From Terriglobales bacterium (lineage in GTDB: Bacteria > Acidobacteriota > Terriglobia > Terriglobales > Acidobacteriaceae): DNA of 64,000 nucleotides. The first letter of the stretch is position 1. Every line of letters starts with the position of its first letter. The notes under the pieces are model-generated. The model did no database searches, was not told the DNA's origin, and worked only from the letters and a program-made list of their open reading frames with translations. The stretch spans positions 89,817 to 153,816 of the forward strand of contig JAOAPE010000014.1 in the NCBI GenBank assembly GCA_025462725.1, written 5' to 3'. The translations under genes and the position numbers were made by a program. Of this stretch, positions 52,508 to 61,617 are shown one piece after another.

Positions 52508-54664
52508 ATGTCAGGAGTTCTCCGCTTGCTCCTTCTCTCCGCCACTCTAATCTTTGTCGCTGCTCTCGCTTTCGCAACAGACGACACCAAGACCAAAGCC
52601 GACGCGACTTCCCCCGCGCCGCCCAAAGCCAAAGTCCAAGTCGTCGAAGAGACGTTGCACGGGACGAAGATTTCCGATCCATATCGTTGGCTTGAAAACG
52701 CAAACGATCCTGACACCCAGCAGTTCACTCGAGACGAGCTCGCCTACACCCGCAGCCTCCTCGATAAACAGCCTCAGCGCGAGCGCATCAACGTGCGCTT
52801 AACTGAGTTGCTGACCATCGGCAGCATCGGAACCCCTTCAGTTCGTGGCGACATTTATTTCTATTCGCGTCGCGACGGCAATCAGAATCAGCCGATTCTC
52901 TACGTCCGCAATGGAGTCAGCGGAAAAGACCGCGTCCTGATCGATCCCAACACGCTGTCTGCCGACGGCACCGTTGCTCTCGATTGGTGGCATCCGTCGC
53001 ATGATGGCAGGTATCTCGTTTACGGAACTTCGCCCGGCGGATCAGAGATCAGCACCCTCCGCATCATTGAGACCGCAACGGGAAAGCTTCTTGGCGAGAG
53101 CATCGATCGCACTCGCGCTGCCAGCATCGCGTGGCTTCCTGACAACTCCGGATTCTTCTACACCAAGCTTCCCCGCCCCGGCGACGTCGCTCCCGGACAG
53201 GAGATGTACAACCGCCATGTCTTCTTCCATAAGATAGGTGTCAATCTCGACGGCCAAAATGACGCGCTAATCTTCGGTGAGGGACACGACCCTCAAGAGT
53301 GGCCCGGCCTCAACATCTCTGAGGACGGACACTGGCTCGCCATCACCGCAGCCCATGGCTCATCCGGAAGTACCGACCTTTATCTGCTTAATGTCACGAA
53401 GCCCGGCAGCGCTGTCGTTCCCGTGGCCGCAGCCAAGGACACCCAATACTCCGCCGACATCTTCAAAGGCGACCTTTACATTCACACCAACGAAGGTGCC
53501 TCGCGATTCCGGGTCTTCAAAGTCGCCGCCGCAAATCCTGCCCGCGCGAATTGGAAAGAAATCATTCCACAATCTGATTCCGTCCTGCAAAACATCGGCG
53601 TCATCGGCGAAAAGCTTTTCGCCAATTACGAGAAGGACGCCAGCTCCCGCATCAAGCTCTTCTCCCTCGACGGCAAGCCTCTCAGTGACATTGCTCTTCC
53701 TTCGCTTGGCACTGTCCACGGAATTGGCGGTGAGTGGAACAGTAAGGAAGCTTTTTACGGGTTTGACTCTTTCACCGTCGCTCCCTCGGTTTACAGGTAT
53801 GACATCGCAACCGGCAAGAGCACGGAGTGGGCAAAGGTCACCGCTCCGGTGAATAGCAATGCCTATGACGTTAAACAGGTTTTCTATCCGTCGAAAGACG
53901 GGACGAAGATCCCAATGTTCATCGTCAGCAAAAAAGGGACAAAACTCGATGGCAGCAATCCCACACTGCTCGCCGGCTACGGCGGTTTCAATATCAGCCG
54001 CACGCCAGCATTTGCAGGATGGCTGCACCTCTGGCTTGAAAACGGCGGAGTTTACGCTGACGCGAATCTCCGCGGCGGTAGCGAGTACGGAGAAGACTGG
54101 CATCGCGCCGGAATGTTAGAGCGCAAGCAAAATGTTTTTGACGACTTCATCGTAGCTGCCGAATATCTCATCGCCCAGAAATACACCAGCAAAGAGCATC
54201 TAGCCATCTACGGACGCAGTAATGGCGGCCTCCTCACTGGCGCTGCTCTCACCCAGCGACCTGATCTGTATCGTGCCGTTGTTTGCGGAGTCCCTCTACT
54301 CGACATGATCCGCTACCATCAATTTCAAATCGCGCGCCTCTGGATTCCCGAATACGGCTCCTCAGAGAATCCCGAACAGTTCAAATGGCTTTACGCCTAC
54401 TCGCCTTATCATCACGTGAAGGCCAAGACGTTATATCCATCGATTCTCTTCTTTACGTCTGAAGGAGACACTCGCGTCGATCCCCTCCATGCAAAGAAGA
54501 TGACTGCACTCATGCAGGCAACGGCGGCGAATGGTCCTGATCGGCCAATCCTCATGCGCATTGAGCCCAGAGCCGGACACGGCGTCGGTAAACCCGTCAG
54601 CAAACAGATTCAGGAATGGACAGACATCTACACGTTCCTTTTCTGGCAGCTCCGAGTGAAATAG
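52508..54664 (+). CDS. secreted prolyl oligopeptidase (S9A)
   Basis: The 718-residue protein has a signal peptide (RLLLLSATLIFVAALAFA). Next comes the N-terminal extension typical of S9A (ISDPYRWLENANDPDTQQFT, about 56-75), then a seven-bladed propeller region. The catalytic domain has Ser in IYGRSNGGLLTGAAL (GxSxGG, about 571-585), Asp in SEGDTRVDPLHAKKM and His in RAGHGVGKP near 694. The enzyme would cut after proline in short peptides in the periplasm. A second S9 gene occurs at 17381. A bidirectional terminator follows. It begins about 150 bases beyond the divergent tRNA-Asn gene. Confidence 0.95.
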   Translation: MSGVLRLLLLSATLIFVAALAFATDDTKTKADATSPAPPKAKVQVVEETLHGTKISDPYRWLENANDPDTQQFTRDELAYTRSLLDKQPQRERINVRLTELLTIGSIGTPSVRGDIYFYSRRDGNQNQPILYVRNGVSGKDRVLIDPNTLSADGTVALDWWHPSHDGRYLVYGTSPGGSEISTLRIIETATGKLLGESIDRTRAASIAWLPDNSGFFYTKLPRPGDVAPGQEMYNRHVFFHKIGVNLDGQNDALIFGEGHDPQEWPGLNISEDGHWLAITAAHGSSGSTDLYLLNVTKPGSAVVPVAAAKDTQYSADIFKGDLYIHTNEGASRFRVFKVAAANPARANWKEIIPQSDSVLQNIGVIGEKLFANYEKDASSRIKLFSLDGKPLSDIALPSLGTVHGIGGEWNSKEAFYGFDSFTVAPSVYRYDIATGKSTEWAKVTAPVNSNAYDVKQVFYPSKDGTKIPMFIVSKKGTKLDGSNPTLLAGYGGFNISRTPAFAGWLHLWLENGGVYADANLRGGSEYGEDWHRAGMLERKQNVFDDFIVAAEYLIAQKYTSKEHLAIYGRSNGGLLTGAALTQRPDLYRAVVCGVPLLDMIRYHQFQIARLWIPEYGSSENPEQFKWLYAYSPYHHVKAKTLYPSILFFTSEGDTRVDPLHAKKMTALMQATAANGPDRPILMRIEPRAGHGVGKPVSKQIQEWTDIYTFLFWQLRVK

Positions 54665-54671
54665 TCCAAGC

Positions 54672-54701
54672 AAAAAAGCCCGCCGAATTGGCGGGCTTCT
54701 T
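54672..54701. terminator. bidirectional rho-independent terminator
   Basis: GCCCGCC-GAATT-GGCGGGC is a perfect seven-base-pair stem. The right side has TTCTT, and the left side has six A, which read as a T-run on the minus strand. It lies between the convergent prolyl oligopeptidase gene and the eRF1-like gene and would end transcripts from both sides. Confidence 0.9.
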
Positions 54702-54717
54702 GACAGTCGCTCGTGCA

Positions 54718-55887
54718 TCAACTCGCTAGCTTCTCCGCAGTGTTTTGGTCTGCGCGGAACCTCAGCAATGCGCCAATGTTTCCTGCGTTGGCAAACTCTT
54801 CGTCATCCACATGCAGTACCTGAACACCCATACGCAGCGCGATTCCGATCAGCGCATCGGCAACGTCGTCCACGTGTCGCGTGTCATGTTCACAGACCGC
54901 GCACTTTTCCACGATGCGTGTATCCATGTGTCCACAATGTGTGCACTGCACTACCCGTGCTGAAAAATTCTGGCCAAGCAACAGCGTCTGCATTTCGCCG
55001 CGTTCCAGCGAGGTGATCACATGTCGCAATCCGAGCGAGCCTCGTCCATTTCTTTGTGCTTCGCCAATCACTTCGCGAACACGCGCCTGCTGTTCATTTA
55101 GCTGGATTTCGGCCAGCAGCGTGGAAGCCATCTCCTGGATCTCTTGCGGCGTCGCCAACCCGGGATCCACATTGAATCTACCGACTAGAGACTTTTTCAA
55201 GTAAGGATGCAGGTGTGGTTCAATGTCCGGCCAGAATTCCTGCCGGCATCCGATCATAAGACAATCGATCTTCTTCTCGCTTTGGATTTCAAACAATCGG
55301 TCCGCGACTCGTTTCACGTGTCGCATAACATCGTTCTCAACATGACGCTCCACGTGTCCTGCTTCCAATCCGCCGAACCCGTCTGAACGCACCTTTCGTG
55401 ATATGTCATCCTCGAAACGTTCCCGCTCCGTGAGCTCGCCCATGTAATAGTCCAGAATGCGCGCTTTCTCGCTGTCAACCAGCGCGATCAAACAGTGTTT
55501 AACCTCGAGCACAGCCACTGCCATCGGCTTCAGCCAAAACCGGCTGTTCACATGGATTCGAGTTCCGCCATCGAGGGCGGGCAAATCGAACTCACGCCAG
55601 ATTTTCTTATCCGCGCACGCGAAAATCGCCTTTGCCCGTGAATGGTTCCCGTGCAACATCTCACCGATCTCCTGGATGCGTTCCAAGTCAGCGCGCAATG
55701 TCTTGCGATTGCCGTTCCGCTCTTCTTTTCGGATCGCATCACGGACCATGTCTTTCACCAGGATGGCCTCTTCTCGATGCGACGCATTTTGTGGCGTTTC
55801 TGGCTGGAAGTAAAACGTTACAGCACTGGAATCCGGCGATTCGACCTCTGCCAAGTGCCGAAGTTCCTCATGCCATGGTGTCGTCAT
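54718..55887 (-). CDS. bacterial eRF1/Pelota-like protein (baeRF family)
   Basis: The 389-residue protein has a beta-rich N-terminal domain and the eRF1 middle-domain layout (about 130-270), with VRSDGFGGLEAGHVERHVEN and KRVADRLFEIQSEKKIDCLM followed by IGCRQEFWPDIEPHLHPYLK. The C-terminal part is a L7Ae-like fold (LRHVITSLERGEMQTLLLG) with a zinc ribbon of two CxxC pairs (CTHCG, CAVC). Bacterial homologues of archaeal/eukaryotic release factors are known as the baeRF families. They are thought to act on ribosomes or peptidyl-tRNA. The GGQ-type motif is not obvious here. It lies 54 bases after the HPF-sigma fusion gene, in the same operon. ATG 55887 follows GGAGGA. Confidence 0.75.
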   Translation of the reverse strand: MTTPWHEELRHLAEVESPDSSAVTFYFQPETPQNASHREEAILVKDMVRDAIRKEERNGNRKTLRADLERIQEIGEMLHGNHSRAKAIFACADKKIWREFDLPALDGGTRIHVNSRFWLKPMAVAVLEVKHCLIALVDSEKARILDYYMGELTERERFEDDISRKVRSDGFGGLEAGHVERHVENDVMRHVKRVADRLFEIQSEKKIDCLMIGCRQEFWPDIEPHLHPYLKKSLVGRFNVDPGLATPQEIQEMASTLLAEIQLNEQQARVREVIGEAQRNGRGSLGLRHVITSLERGEMQTLLLGQNFSARVVQCTHCGHMDTRIVEKCAVCEHDTRHVDDVADALIGIALRMGVQVLHVDDEEFANAGNIGALLRFRADQNTAEKLAS

Positions 55888-55941
55888 TTGAGTCTCCTCC
55901 CTCAAGTCATTCCTTGTTCTTATCTGCTCTCTAAGATGCGA

Positions 55942-57075
55942 TTAAGCCACGTAGGAGTGTTGCAGCAACTTTTGCTTGAGTGAGTTGGTGGGCGGCAGCT
56001 TTTTCACGAGGTGGTCGCGGGCCGCAAGTATGTTCGTGCGCACCTGCTCCGTTGTATTCAACGTGATCTCAGCGATTTCCTTCACTGTAAATCCCTCAAT
56101 CGCATAGAGGACGAATGTTTCGCGCTCCTCTGGTTTCGTTCCCCGCAGTGACTCTTCGAGCTGCTCGATCAATTCGTCGTTGGCGGCGATTTCTTCAGGA
56201 TTAGGTGAACGGTCATCCGGAGTAACATCGGCGCGGCTGATGCTCTCTCCCGGTTGGTGGTATTGCAATACGTCTTCATCACTGCCCGAAACGTTTTGCT
56301 CCCCGACAGACTGCTCCAGCGGAACGCTCGAAAGGTCGATTGCATTGCCAGTTGCCAGCATTCTTATGGCATGGATGCACAGCCTATAGATCCATCGCTC
56401 CAATGAGATGTTGGTCGGTCGCTTCTCCACCGACAACGCCGCAAGCGCCACCTCATCCACAACCTCTTCTTTTGAGACTCTCCCTGGTGTCACTTGCCCA
56501 TTCGATTCGCGGAACCGCAATTCTCTCGCCACAAACCGGTCCAATTTGGCTAAGTTGGCAGAAAGGTATCCACGCACTTCTGTTTGCAATGAGCCGCGGT
56601 TCTCATCCGCGAACGAAGCCGCGGTGATTTCTGCGGGCGTCGCGTGCCCATTGCTCGTTTTCTCGTTAGCATCCTGAGGACCTTCTAAGCTTGGCAAGCG
56701 CGAACTCGCGATGCGCACTTCACGCGACACATCCACTTCCGGCTCGCCCATCGTGCCCTTTTCGCGAACCCACTTGTGTCCGCTCCGCAACAGGTCTTTG
56801 TGCCGGTTTAGTTGCGATGTGAGATCGGCGAAACCTGCTTTCACTGCTGCCTCTCCGCTTGCTCCCTCATCCTGCGCAAACAACTGCCCCGATGGCAGAC
56901 GCAGGTTCAGCGCCAGTGTGAATCCATTGTTCGGCGCCGAATCATATGTCCCATGGAGATGGATCAGGTCGGGAGAAAACACTCTCAATCTTGGTTCCAG
57001 CTTTTCTATTTGCTGTTGGATTTCTTTTTCTATGGCGGGCGATTTAGCGGCTTTGTAGCTGAAGTGCAGGTTCAT
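55942..57075 (-). CDS. fusion of a ribosome hibernation factor (HPF/RaiA) domain and a sigma-70-like region
   Basis: The 377-residue protein has an N-terminal S30AE/HPF domain (residues 1-105). The typical second half reads ASGEAAVKAGFADLTSQLNR-HKDLLR. After a linker, a sigma-70-like part follows. Residues 160-240 resemble a region 2 (ANLAKLDRFVARELRFRE, VVDEVALAALS, LERWIYRLCIHAIRML). Residues 316-360 are a region 4 helix-turn-helix (EERETFVLYAIEGFTVKEIA, TTEQVRTNILAARDHLVKKL). HPF domains bind 30S ribosomes and cause 100S dimerisation or hibernation; a sigma part would bind RNA polymerase. GAGG six bases before the ATG is a good ribosome site. The baeRF gene follows by 54 bases, so both ribosome-related proteins share an operon. 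Confidence 0.85.
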   Translation of the reverse strand: MNLHFSYKAAKSPAIEKEIQQQIEKLEPRLRVFSPDLIHLHGTYDSAPNNGFTLALNLRLPSGQLFAQDEGASGEAAVKAGFADLTSQLNRHKDLLRSGHKWVREKGTMGEPEVDVSREVRIASSRLPSLEGPQDANEKTSNGHATPAEITAASFADENRGSLQTEVRGYLSANLAKLDRFVARELRFRESNGQVTPGRVSKEEVVDEVALAALSVEKRPTNISLERWIYRLCIHAIRMLATGNAIDLSSVPLEQSVGEQNVSGSDEDVLQYHQPGESISRADVTPDDRSPNPEEIAANDELIEQLEESLRGTKPEERETFVLYAIEGFTVKEIAEITLNTTEQVRTNILAARDHLVKKLPPTNSLKQKLLQHSYVA

Positions 57076-57150
57076 CTAAGCCTCACATCTGGGCAGAAGT
57101 CCCAAAGGGACGCGCAGTCACGCAGCGGAAGCGGGTTCCGCCGATAAGTT

Positions 57151-57174
57151 ATTAGGGCAATGTTACTCCCTAAT
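57151..57174. promoter_or_regulatory. inverted repeat upstream of the HPF-sigma gene
   Basis: ATTAGGG-N10-CCCTAAT is a perfect seven-base inverted repeat, 76 bases before the start of the HPF-sigma fusion. It lies in the 205-base spacer between mqnE and that gene and could be an operator for a dimeric regulator. No promoter can be assigned with confidence. Confidence 0.45.
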
Positions 57175-57280
57175 CAGAAGCGACATCAAAACTGGAAGTT
57201 GTATTTTCTAAGGTGGCGGGAGTACTTGATTTTTTCAGCTTGATTCCACTCTGTTGATGTGAGAGCGAAGCTGGACTTTT

Positions 57281-58474
57281 CTAGACGTTTACTGTGAAAG
57301 ATGCTGCATTCCGGGAAACGCGCTGATAAAGCGTATCGCGTTCTACAGGCTCGCGGCCTGCCTCTCGGATCAATCGTTCCAGCTCTGTGCGTGCCATGCC
57401 TTGCGGAGTGGTGGCGCCCGCATCGTGGTATATCTTCTCTTCGATAACTGTTCCGTCGAGATCGTCGGCGCCAAAGCGCAATGCGATTTGCGCGATTTTC
57501 GGCGTGAGCATCTGCCAATACGCTTTCACGTGCTGGAAGTTGTCCAACAATAGCCGTCCTACCGCGATCGTTTTTATGTCAAGTAGTCCCGATGTCTTCG
57601 GAAGATGCTGAAGTGGAGTATTGTCCGGATGAAACGCCAGCGGAATGAATGTCTGAAATCCGCCGGTCTCATCCTGCAATGCACGCAACCGCATCATGTG
57701 ATCGACGCGGTCTTCATCATTCTCAACGTGCCCATAGAGCATGGTCGCGTTTGATCGCATTCCCGCTTGATGTACTTCCCGCGCGATCTCCAGCCATTCA
57801 CCGCCATCGATCTTGTGGTCGCAGATGATGTGACGCACGCGATCGGAGAATATTTCCGCGCCGCCCCCAGGACACGAATCAACTCCAGCTTCCTTCAACT
57901 TCAAGATCGTCTCGCGCGTGCTTAGCTTGGCGCGCTTGGCCAGGAAAGAAAGCTCCACCATCGTGAAAGCCTTAAGGTGTACCTGCGGAAATCGCTCCTT
58001 AAGTCCACGAACCAAGTCGAGGTAGTACTCCAGCGAGAGGTCAGGATGCAGCCCCCCAACAATGTGGAACTCAGTCACTGCTTCAGAATATCCAGACGCA
58101 GCCGTTTCCCACGCCTCTTCCAAAGCCATCGTGTAAGCGCCAGGTGTATCTTTCTTCCGCCCGAATGCGCACAGCCTACAAGCAGCAACACAAACGTTCG
58201 TCGGATTGATGTGCCGATTCACATTGAAATAGCAGATATTCCCATTCATCCGCTCGCGGACGTAATTGGCCATCCAGCCCACCGCAAGAATGTCGCCGGT
58301 ACCAAACAGATCAAGCCCATCCTGCGTATTCAGGCGCTCTCCTGCCATCACCTTCGTGTGAATCCGCTGCAGCCGCGCATCATCCGTCTGAAAAGGATGC
58401 ACTGCCGCTGAGGCAAACGGCTTCGCGTTGAGGTCGCTTGGGCCCGCTAAAATTGTGGCTGACACGTTCGACAT
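57281..58474 (-). CDS. mqnE: aminofutalosine synthase MqnE (radical SAM)
   Basis: A 397-residue radical SAM enzyme. The cluster motif is Cys-x3-Cys-x2-Cys in VCVAACRLCAFGR (near residue 95), in the typical MqnE context NRHINPTNVC. Further conserved blocks are EFHIVGGLHPDLSLEYYLD, DSCPGGGAEIFSDRVR and FIPLAFHPDNTPLQHLPKTS. MqnE joins the enolpyruvyl group of 3-enolpyruvyl-benzoate to a SAM-derived adenosyl radical, an early step of the futalosine menaquinone pathway. Start is ATG 58474, with AAGGA five bases upstream; the open frame extends 21 codons back. No other mqn genes are adjacent. Menaquinone as respiratory quinone fits the organism type. Confidence 0.94.
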   Translation of the reverse strand: MSNVSATILAGPSDLNAKPFASAAVHPFQTDDARLQRIHTKVMAGERLNTQDGLDLFGTGDILAVGWMANYVRERMNGNICYFNVNRHINPTNVCVAACRLCAFGRKKDTPGAYTMALEEAWETAASGYSEAVTEFHIVGGLHPDLSLEYYLDLVRGLKERFPQVHLKAFTMVELSFLAKRAKLSTRETILKLKEAGVDSCPGGGAEIFSDRVRHIICDHKIDGGEWLEIAREVHQAGMRSNATMLYGHVENDEDRVDHMMRLRALQDETGGFQTFIPLAFHPDNTPLQHLPKTSGLLDIKTIAVGRLLLDNFQHVKAYWQMLTPKIAQIALRFGADDLDGTVIEEKIYHDAGATTPQGMARTELERLIREAGREPVERDTLYQRVSRNAASFTVNV

Positions 58475-58597
58475 TGATCCTTCAATGATATCAGTTTGTT
58501 GTTTCTGCTCTCGCGAAACTACGATACGGCTGCCCACGCTTATCTGGGATCGTATGGTGAGAACGCCACTCTTACTTTGTAGCGCTTTCCTGTTGGT

Positions 58598-58690
58598 TTA
58601 GAACTCGAAGCTTAAAACTGAAAACTAGTTCAGTGTCGGCTGCGACTGGAAACTTGAAACTGACTACTAGCCACTATCAACTAACCACTA
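58598..58690 (+). repeat. intergenic word repeats between mqnE and the GNAT gene
   Basis: The 213-base spacer (58475-58687) ends in reiterated near-copies: AACTCGAAGC, AAAACTGAAAACTAG, GGAAACTTGAAACTG, ACTACTAGCCACTATCAACT and AACCACTATTCACTG. The words change slightly from one copy to the next, as in the spacers near 9970, 62500 and 63800. No gene or promoter can be recognised in it. Confidence 0.6.
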
Positions 58691-59152
58691 TTCACTGATT
58701 TTCTTCCCCATCAGCAGGCCATCAATGGAATTTAAATAGTAGCGTGGCAGTGTTTTGAGCACCGAATATCCATGCCGCTTGTAAAAACCGATTGCGGGAG
58801 CATTGTCCACCGCCACCTCCAGCAGCACCGAATCGTAATTCGCGGATGCAAGCCGCTCTTCCGCTGCATTCATCAACAATGTTCCCAGACCGGATCGTCG
58901 TGCGTCTTCATGAACATCGATCGTGATCACATGGCCCGCTCGCATCTTTAATTCTTTTTGGACCAGGATGAATCCTTGGATTGCACCTTGTCGCTCGGCA
59001 ACAATGGTGAAGCCATTTTTATGTGAGAGGAAGTACTTCAGCTCTTCTTCGCTATACGCGATTCCCTCAACGAAACACTGCTGGTCAAGTTCCCACAATG
59101 CCGGAAAATCCTGCGGCTTGTAATCTCGCAATGTGTGACCTGAGGGCGGCAC
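58688..59152 (-). CDS. GNAT-family N-acetyltransferase (RimI-like)
   Basis: A 154-residue GNAT enzyme. The acetyl-CoA site is VHEDARRSGLGTLLMNAAEE (motif A, RxxGxG/A, about 80-99), preceded by the beta strand KMRAGHVITIDV, and followed by LLEVAVDNAPAIGFYKRHGY, the C-terminal RimI-type signature. It would transfer an acetyl group from acetyl-CoA to a protein N-terminus or a small amine. The frame is open back to 59299 inside the TPR gene, but GTG 59152 is preferred because the fold starts there. It follows the TPR gene by 22 bases. Confidence 0.88.
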   Translation of the reverse strand: MPPSGHTLRDYKPQDFPALWELDQQCFVEGIAYSEEELKYFLSHKNGFTIVAERQGAIQGFILVQKELKMRAGHVITIDVHEDARRSGLGTLLMNAAEERLASANYDSVLLEVAVDNAPAIGFYKRHGYSVLKTLPRYYLNSIDGLLMGKKISE

Positions 59153-59174
59153 GAGAATGATTCTACTCGTGCTC

Positions 59175-61490
59175 CTATTTCGCCAGGCTGCGTGATATCG
59201 AGTGCTGCGCCATGCCCAAGGCTTCCGCCGATTTCTCCGGCAGTCCAGCGCCCTGATACGCCTCGGCAAGATGCCGGTAGACTTCCGGCCTTTGCGCATC
59301 CCAATTCGGCCCCACCATCATTGATACAGCCTTGTTCAGCGCTCCCACGGCCTGAGAGTAGTGCCTACGCTTCAGTTGCACGACTCCCAACGTATCCAGG
59401 GCCGCGGCATTCTTCGGTTCCCGCTCGACCGCGCTCCGTGCTAACTCCAGCGCCCGATCCAAGTTCGTTCCGGATTGGGCATACGTCCAAGCCAGGTTGT
59501 TCGCCACCACTCCCGAACTTTCGCCTGAGCGCATCGCGTTCTCATAGCTCTCGATGGCGGCGGTGTAGTCGCCGCGCTCTTGCGCGTCCGCGCCCTGCAA
59601 CTGGAAAAGAGCAGATGATCCTTTCGTCCCGGCCGAAAGCACCAAGTCTGATGCCGTCTTCTCATGCCCTTCAGCATCCAGCGCCTGCGCCAATGCTAGG
59701 GCCGTGCCATCGCGCATCGGATCGCTCTGCAACACCTGGCTCAACACTCGGACTGCATCCTTAAGTAAGTGCTTCTCCAGGTATAGACGTCCGGTTATCT
59801 CCATGAGTGACGCGGAACTCGGCGGCGCGCTCGCCACTTTTTCCATCTTCGCCAGAACCGCTCGGCTCAGCTTGCCTTGCCGATACACATCCAGCATTCC
59901 ATTCATCGCCTCCGCCGAACGCGGATTCAGCACCAGTGAATGTTGGAAGTGGAGCAGCGCGGACCCAAAGCGCTGGTCATGGAGATCGATCATTCCCAGT
60001 ACCAGCTGCGGTTCTTCTGCATTGCCATCGACGGCCATGGCTCGCTTCGCGATTCCTCGTGCGGGCGAAACGCGTCCTTGAGCCAGCAATACGCGCGCGT
60101 AAAGACAGAGTGCATCCAGATTTGCCGGCTCTTCACGGATGACCGAACTTACATGCTCTTCTGCGGTCGGCAGATCGTTCTCATGCAGGTTCTGCCGCGC
60201 CAGTGCCAATTGCGCAGGCACATAATCCGACTCTGCATCCAGCGCCGAATTCCATTCTTCCTTCGCCTCGGCGATCTTGTCCAGCCGGTTGAATACGAGC
60301 CCGCGGACATAATGCGCAGCAGCGGAATCCGGACCGCGCGTCACAGCAATGCGCGCTTGCGTCTCCGCTTCTGCGACATCGCCGTCAGCTAATGCTGTCT
60401 CCGTCGCCAGTACTGCTGTTGCGGTTCCATCTAGTAATCCGCTGTGCTTTGATAGCAGCAGCTTGGCGCTCAACGAACCATTAGCTTGCGTTCCGCGCTC
60501 ACGGTCGAGTTGCATCTGCGCCTCGATGATCCTGCCGGTCAGCGTTTCCGGAGTTGCGTGCTGCGCAGCGGACTTGTTGTCAGGCTTCGGATCCGACGGC
60601 AACTTCTCCGCGTACTGCTTCAGAGCTTTCTCTGGATGTCCTGCGCTCAGATGGAAGTCAGCCAACGCGCTCGGTTCGCCGGGACGAAGGCTGTCCAAAT
60701 GGACAAGCACTTTCTCAGCCTCTTCGATCCGCGCCGAACGTTCCAGGAACTGCGCGAGGCGGAAGTTCGTCAACACAGAGTCATCAGCCTTCACCGCTGA
60801 GCGATACGCTTCTTCAGCGGCGGCGGCGATTCCTTCTTGCTCTTCCAATCTGCCGAGCGCGAGCCAAGCGTAAGCCGACTTCTTCACATCGCTCGCTGCG
60901 GAAGCTGCTTTCACTAGCACGCTTCGCGCTTGGGCGATCTTGTCTTCGCGGTTGTATATCTCAGCCAGTGCAACTGCAACCGTTGGACGCTGCGGATCGT
61001 TCGCCACCGATTTCTCCAGCAGCTTCTTGGCGATATCGTAATGCTGTGCGGCTGATTCGATCGTTCCCAACATTCCGAGCGCAGCAGCATCGTCAGGATT
61101 TCGGCTGAGCACGAAGTCCAGATGTTCTCGCGCGTGGTTCGGAACTCCAGCGGCAATGAAGAACTCTGCGAGATGCAATCGCGCGTCGATGTTCTCAGGA
61201 TCAACCTCTGTTGCTTTCTGGAAATCCGCAAATGCTTCGTTCAGCTTCGACGAAGCTGCGTAACAATTTCCGGCGTTGATAAACGCCGCAGAAAGTTCTT
61301 GTTTGTTTGCTCGAGGAATTTTTGGGATTGCGCGTTCGTACAGCGCGAGAGCTTCAGGAAATTTGCCATCGCGCATTTGTTGTTCCGCGCGAAGCAGATC
61401 CGTTTGGTAGGAATGAGAAAAAGATGAGCATCCAGATATCAAAAACGCGCTCACCAGAAACAGCAGCAATACCCTGAGGCCCGAACCCAT
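59175..61490 (-). CDS. large TPR lipoprotein (771 residues)
   Basis: The protein starts with a lipoprotein signal (VLLLFLVSAFLISGC, Cys at about 21). The rest is almost wholly a TPR array, about 18 helix pairs, with units such as NAGNCYAASSKLNEAFADFQ, VALAEIYNREDKIAQARSVL, ARVLLAQGRVSPARGIAKRA and LAWTYAQSGTNLDRALELAR. It resembles the PrsT-type TPR lipoproteins linked to exopolysaccharide/exosortase loci, though no such locus is adjacent. It should sit on the periplasmic face or outer membrane and bind partner proteins or peptidoglycan-linked components. It is divergent from the SAM hydrolase-type gene. Confidence 0.85.
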   Translation of the reverse strand: MGSGLRVLLLFLVSAFLISGCSSFSHSYQTDLLRAEQQMRDGKFPEALALYERAIPKIPRANKQELSAAFINAGNCYAASSKLNEAFADFQKATEVDPENIDARLHLAEFFIAAGVPNHAREHLDFVLSRNPDDAAALGMLGTIESAAQHYDIAKKLLEKSVANDPQRPTVAVALAEIYNREDKIAQARSVLVKAASAASDVKKSAYAWLALGRLEEQEGIAAAAEEAYRSAVKADDSVLTNFRLAQFLERSARIEEAEKVLVHLDSLRPGEPSALADFHLSAGHPEKALKQYAEKLPSDPKPDNKSAAQHATPETLTGRIIEAQMQLDRERGTQANGSLSAKLLLSKHSGLLDGTATAVLATETALADGDVAEAETQARIAVTRGPDSAAAHYVRGLVFNRLDKIAEAKEEWNSALDAESDYVPAQLALARQNLHENDLPTAEEHVSSVIREEPANLDALCLYARVLLAQGRVSPARGIAKRAMAVDGNAEEPQLVLGMIDLHDQRFGSALLHFQHSLVLNPRSAEAMNGMLDVYRQGKLSRAVLAKMEKVASAPPSSASLMEITGRLYLEKHLLKDAVRVLSQVLQSDPMRDGTALALAQALDAEGHEKTASDLVLSAGTKGSSALFQLQGADAQERGDYTAAIESYENAMRSGESSGVVANNLAWTYAQSGTNLDRALELARSAVEREPKNAAALDTLGVVQLKRRHYSQAVGALNKAVSMMVGPNWDAQRPEVYRHLAEAYQGAGLPEKSAEALGMAQHSISRSLAK

Positions 61491-61617
61491 TTAAAGTGAG
61501 TTGCCCAAACTAAGGCCGCTGTTGCCAAAGTCCTCTCACATCTTGACTTTAGCGACAGGTCACGGTAATTTCGCCCTTCCGGATATTTCCAAAATCCCGG
61601 CTTTTCATCGAGGTTCC

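Noticed and set aside
53360..54103. A 247-residue minus-strand frame inside the prolyl oligopeptidase gene
   Set aside because: Antisense to the propeller and catalytic domains; no own start region, ribosome site or motif.
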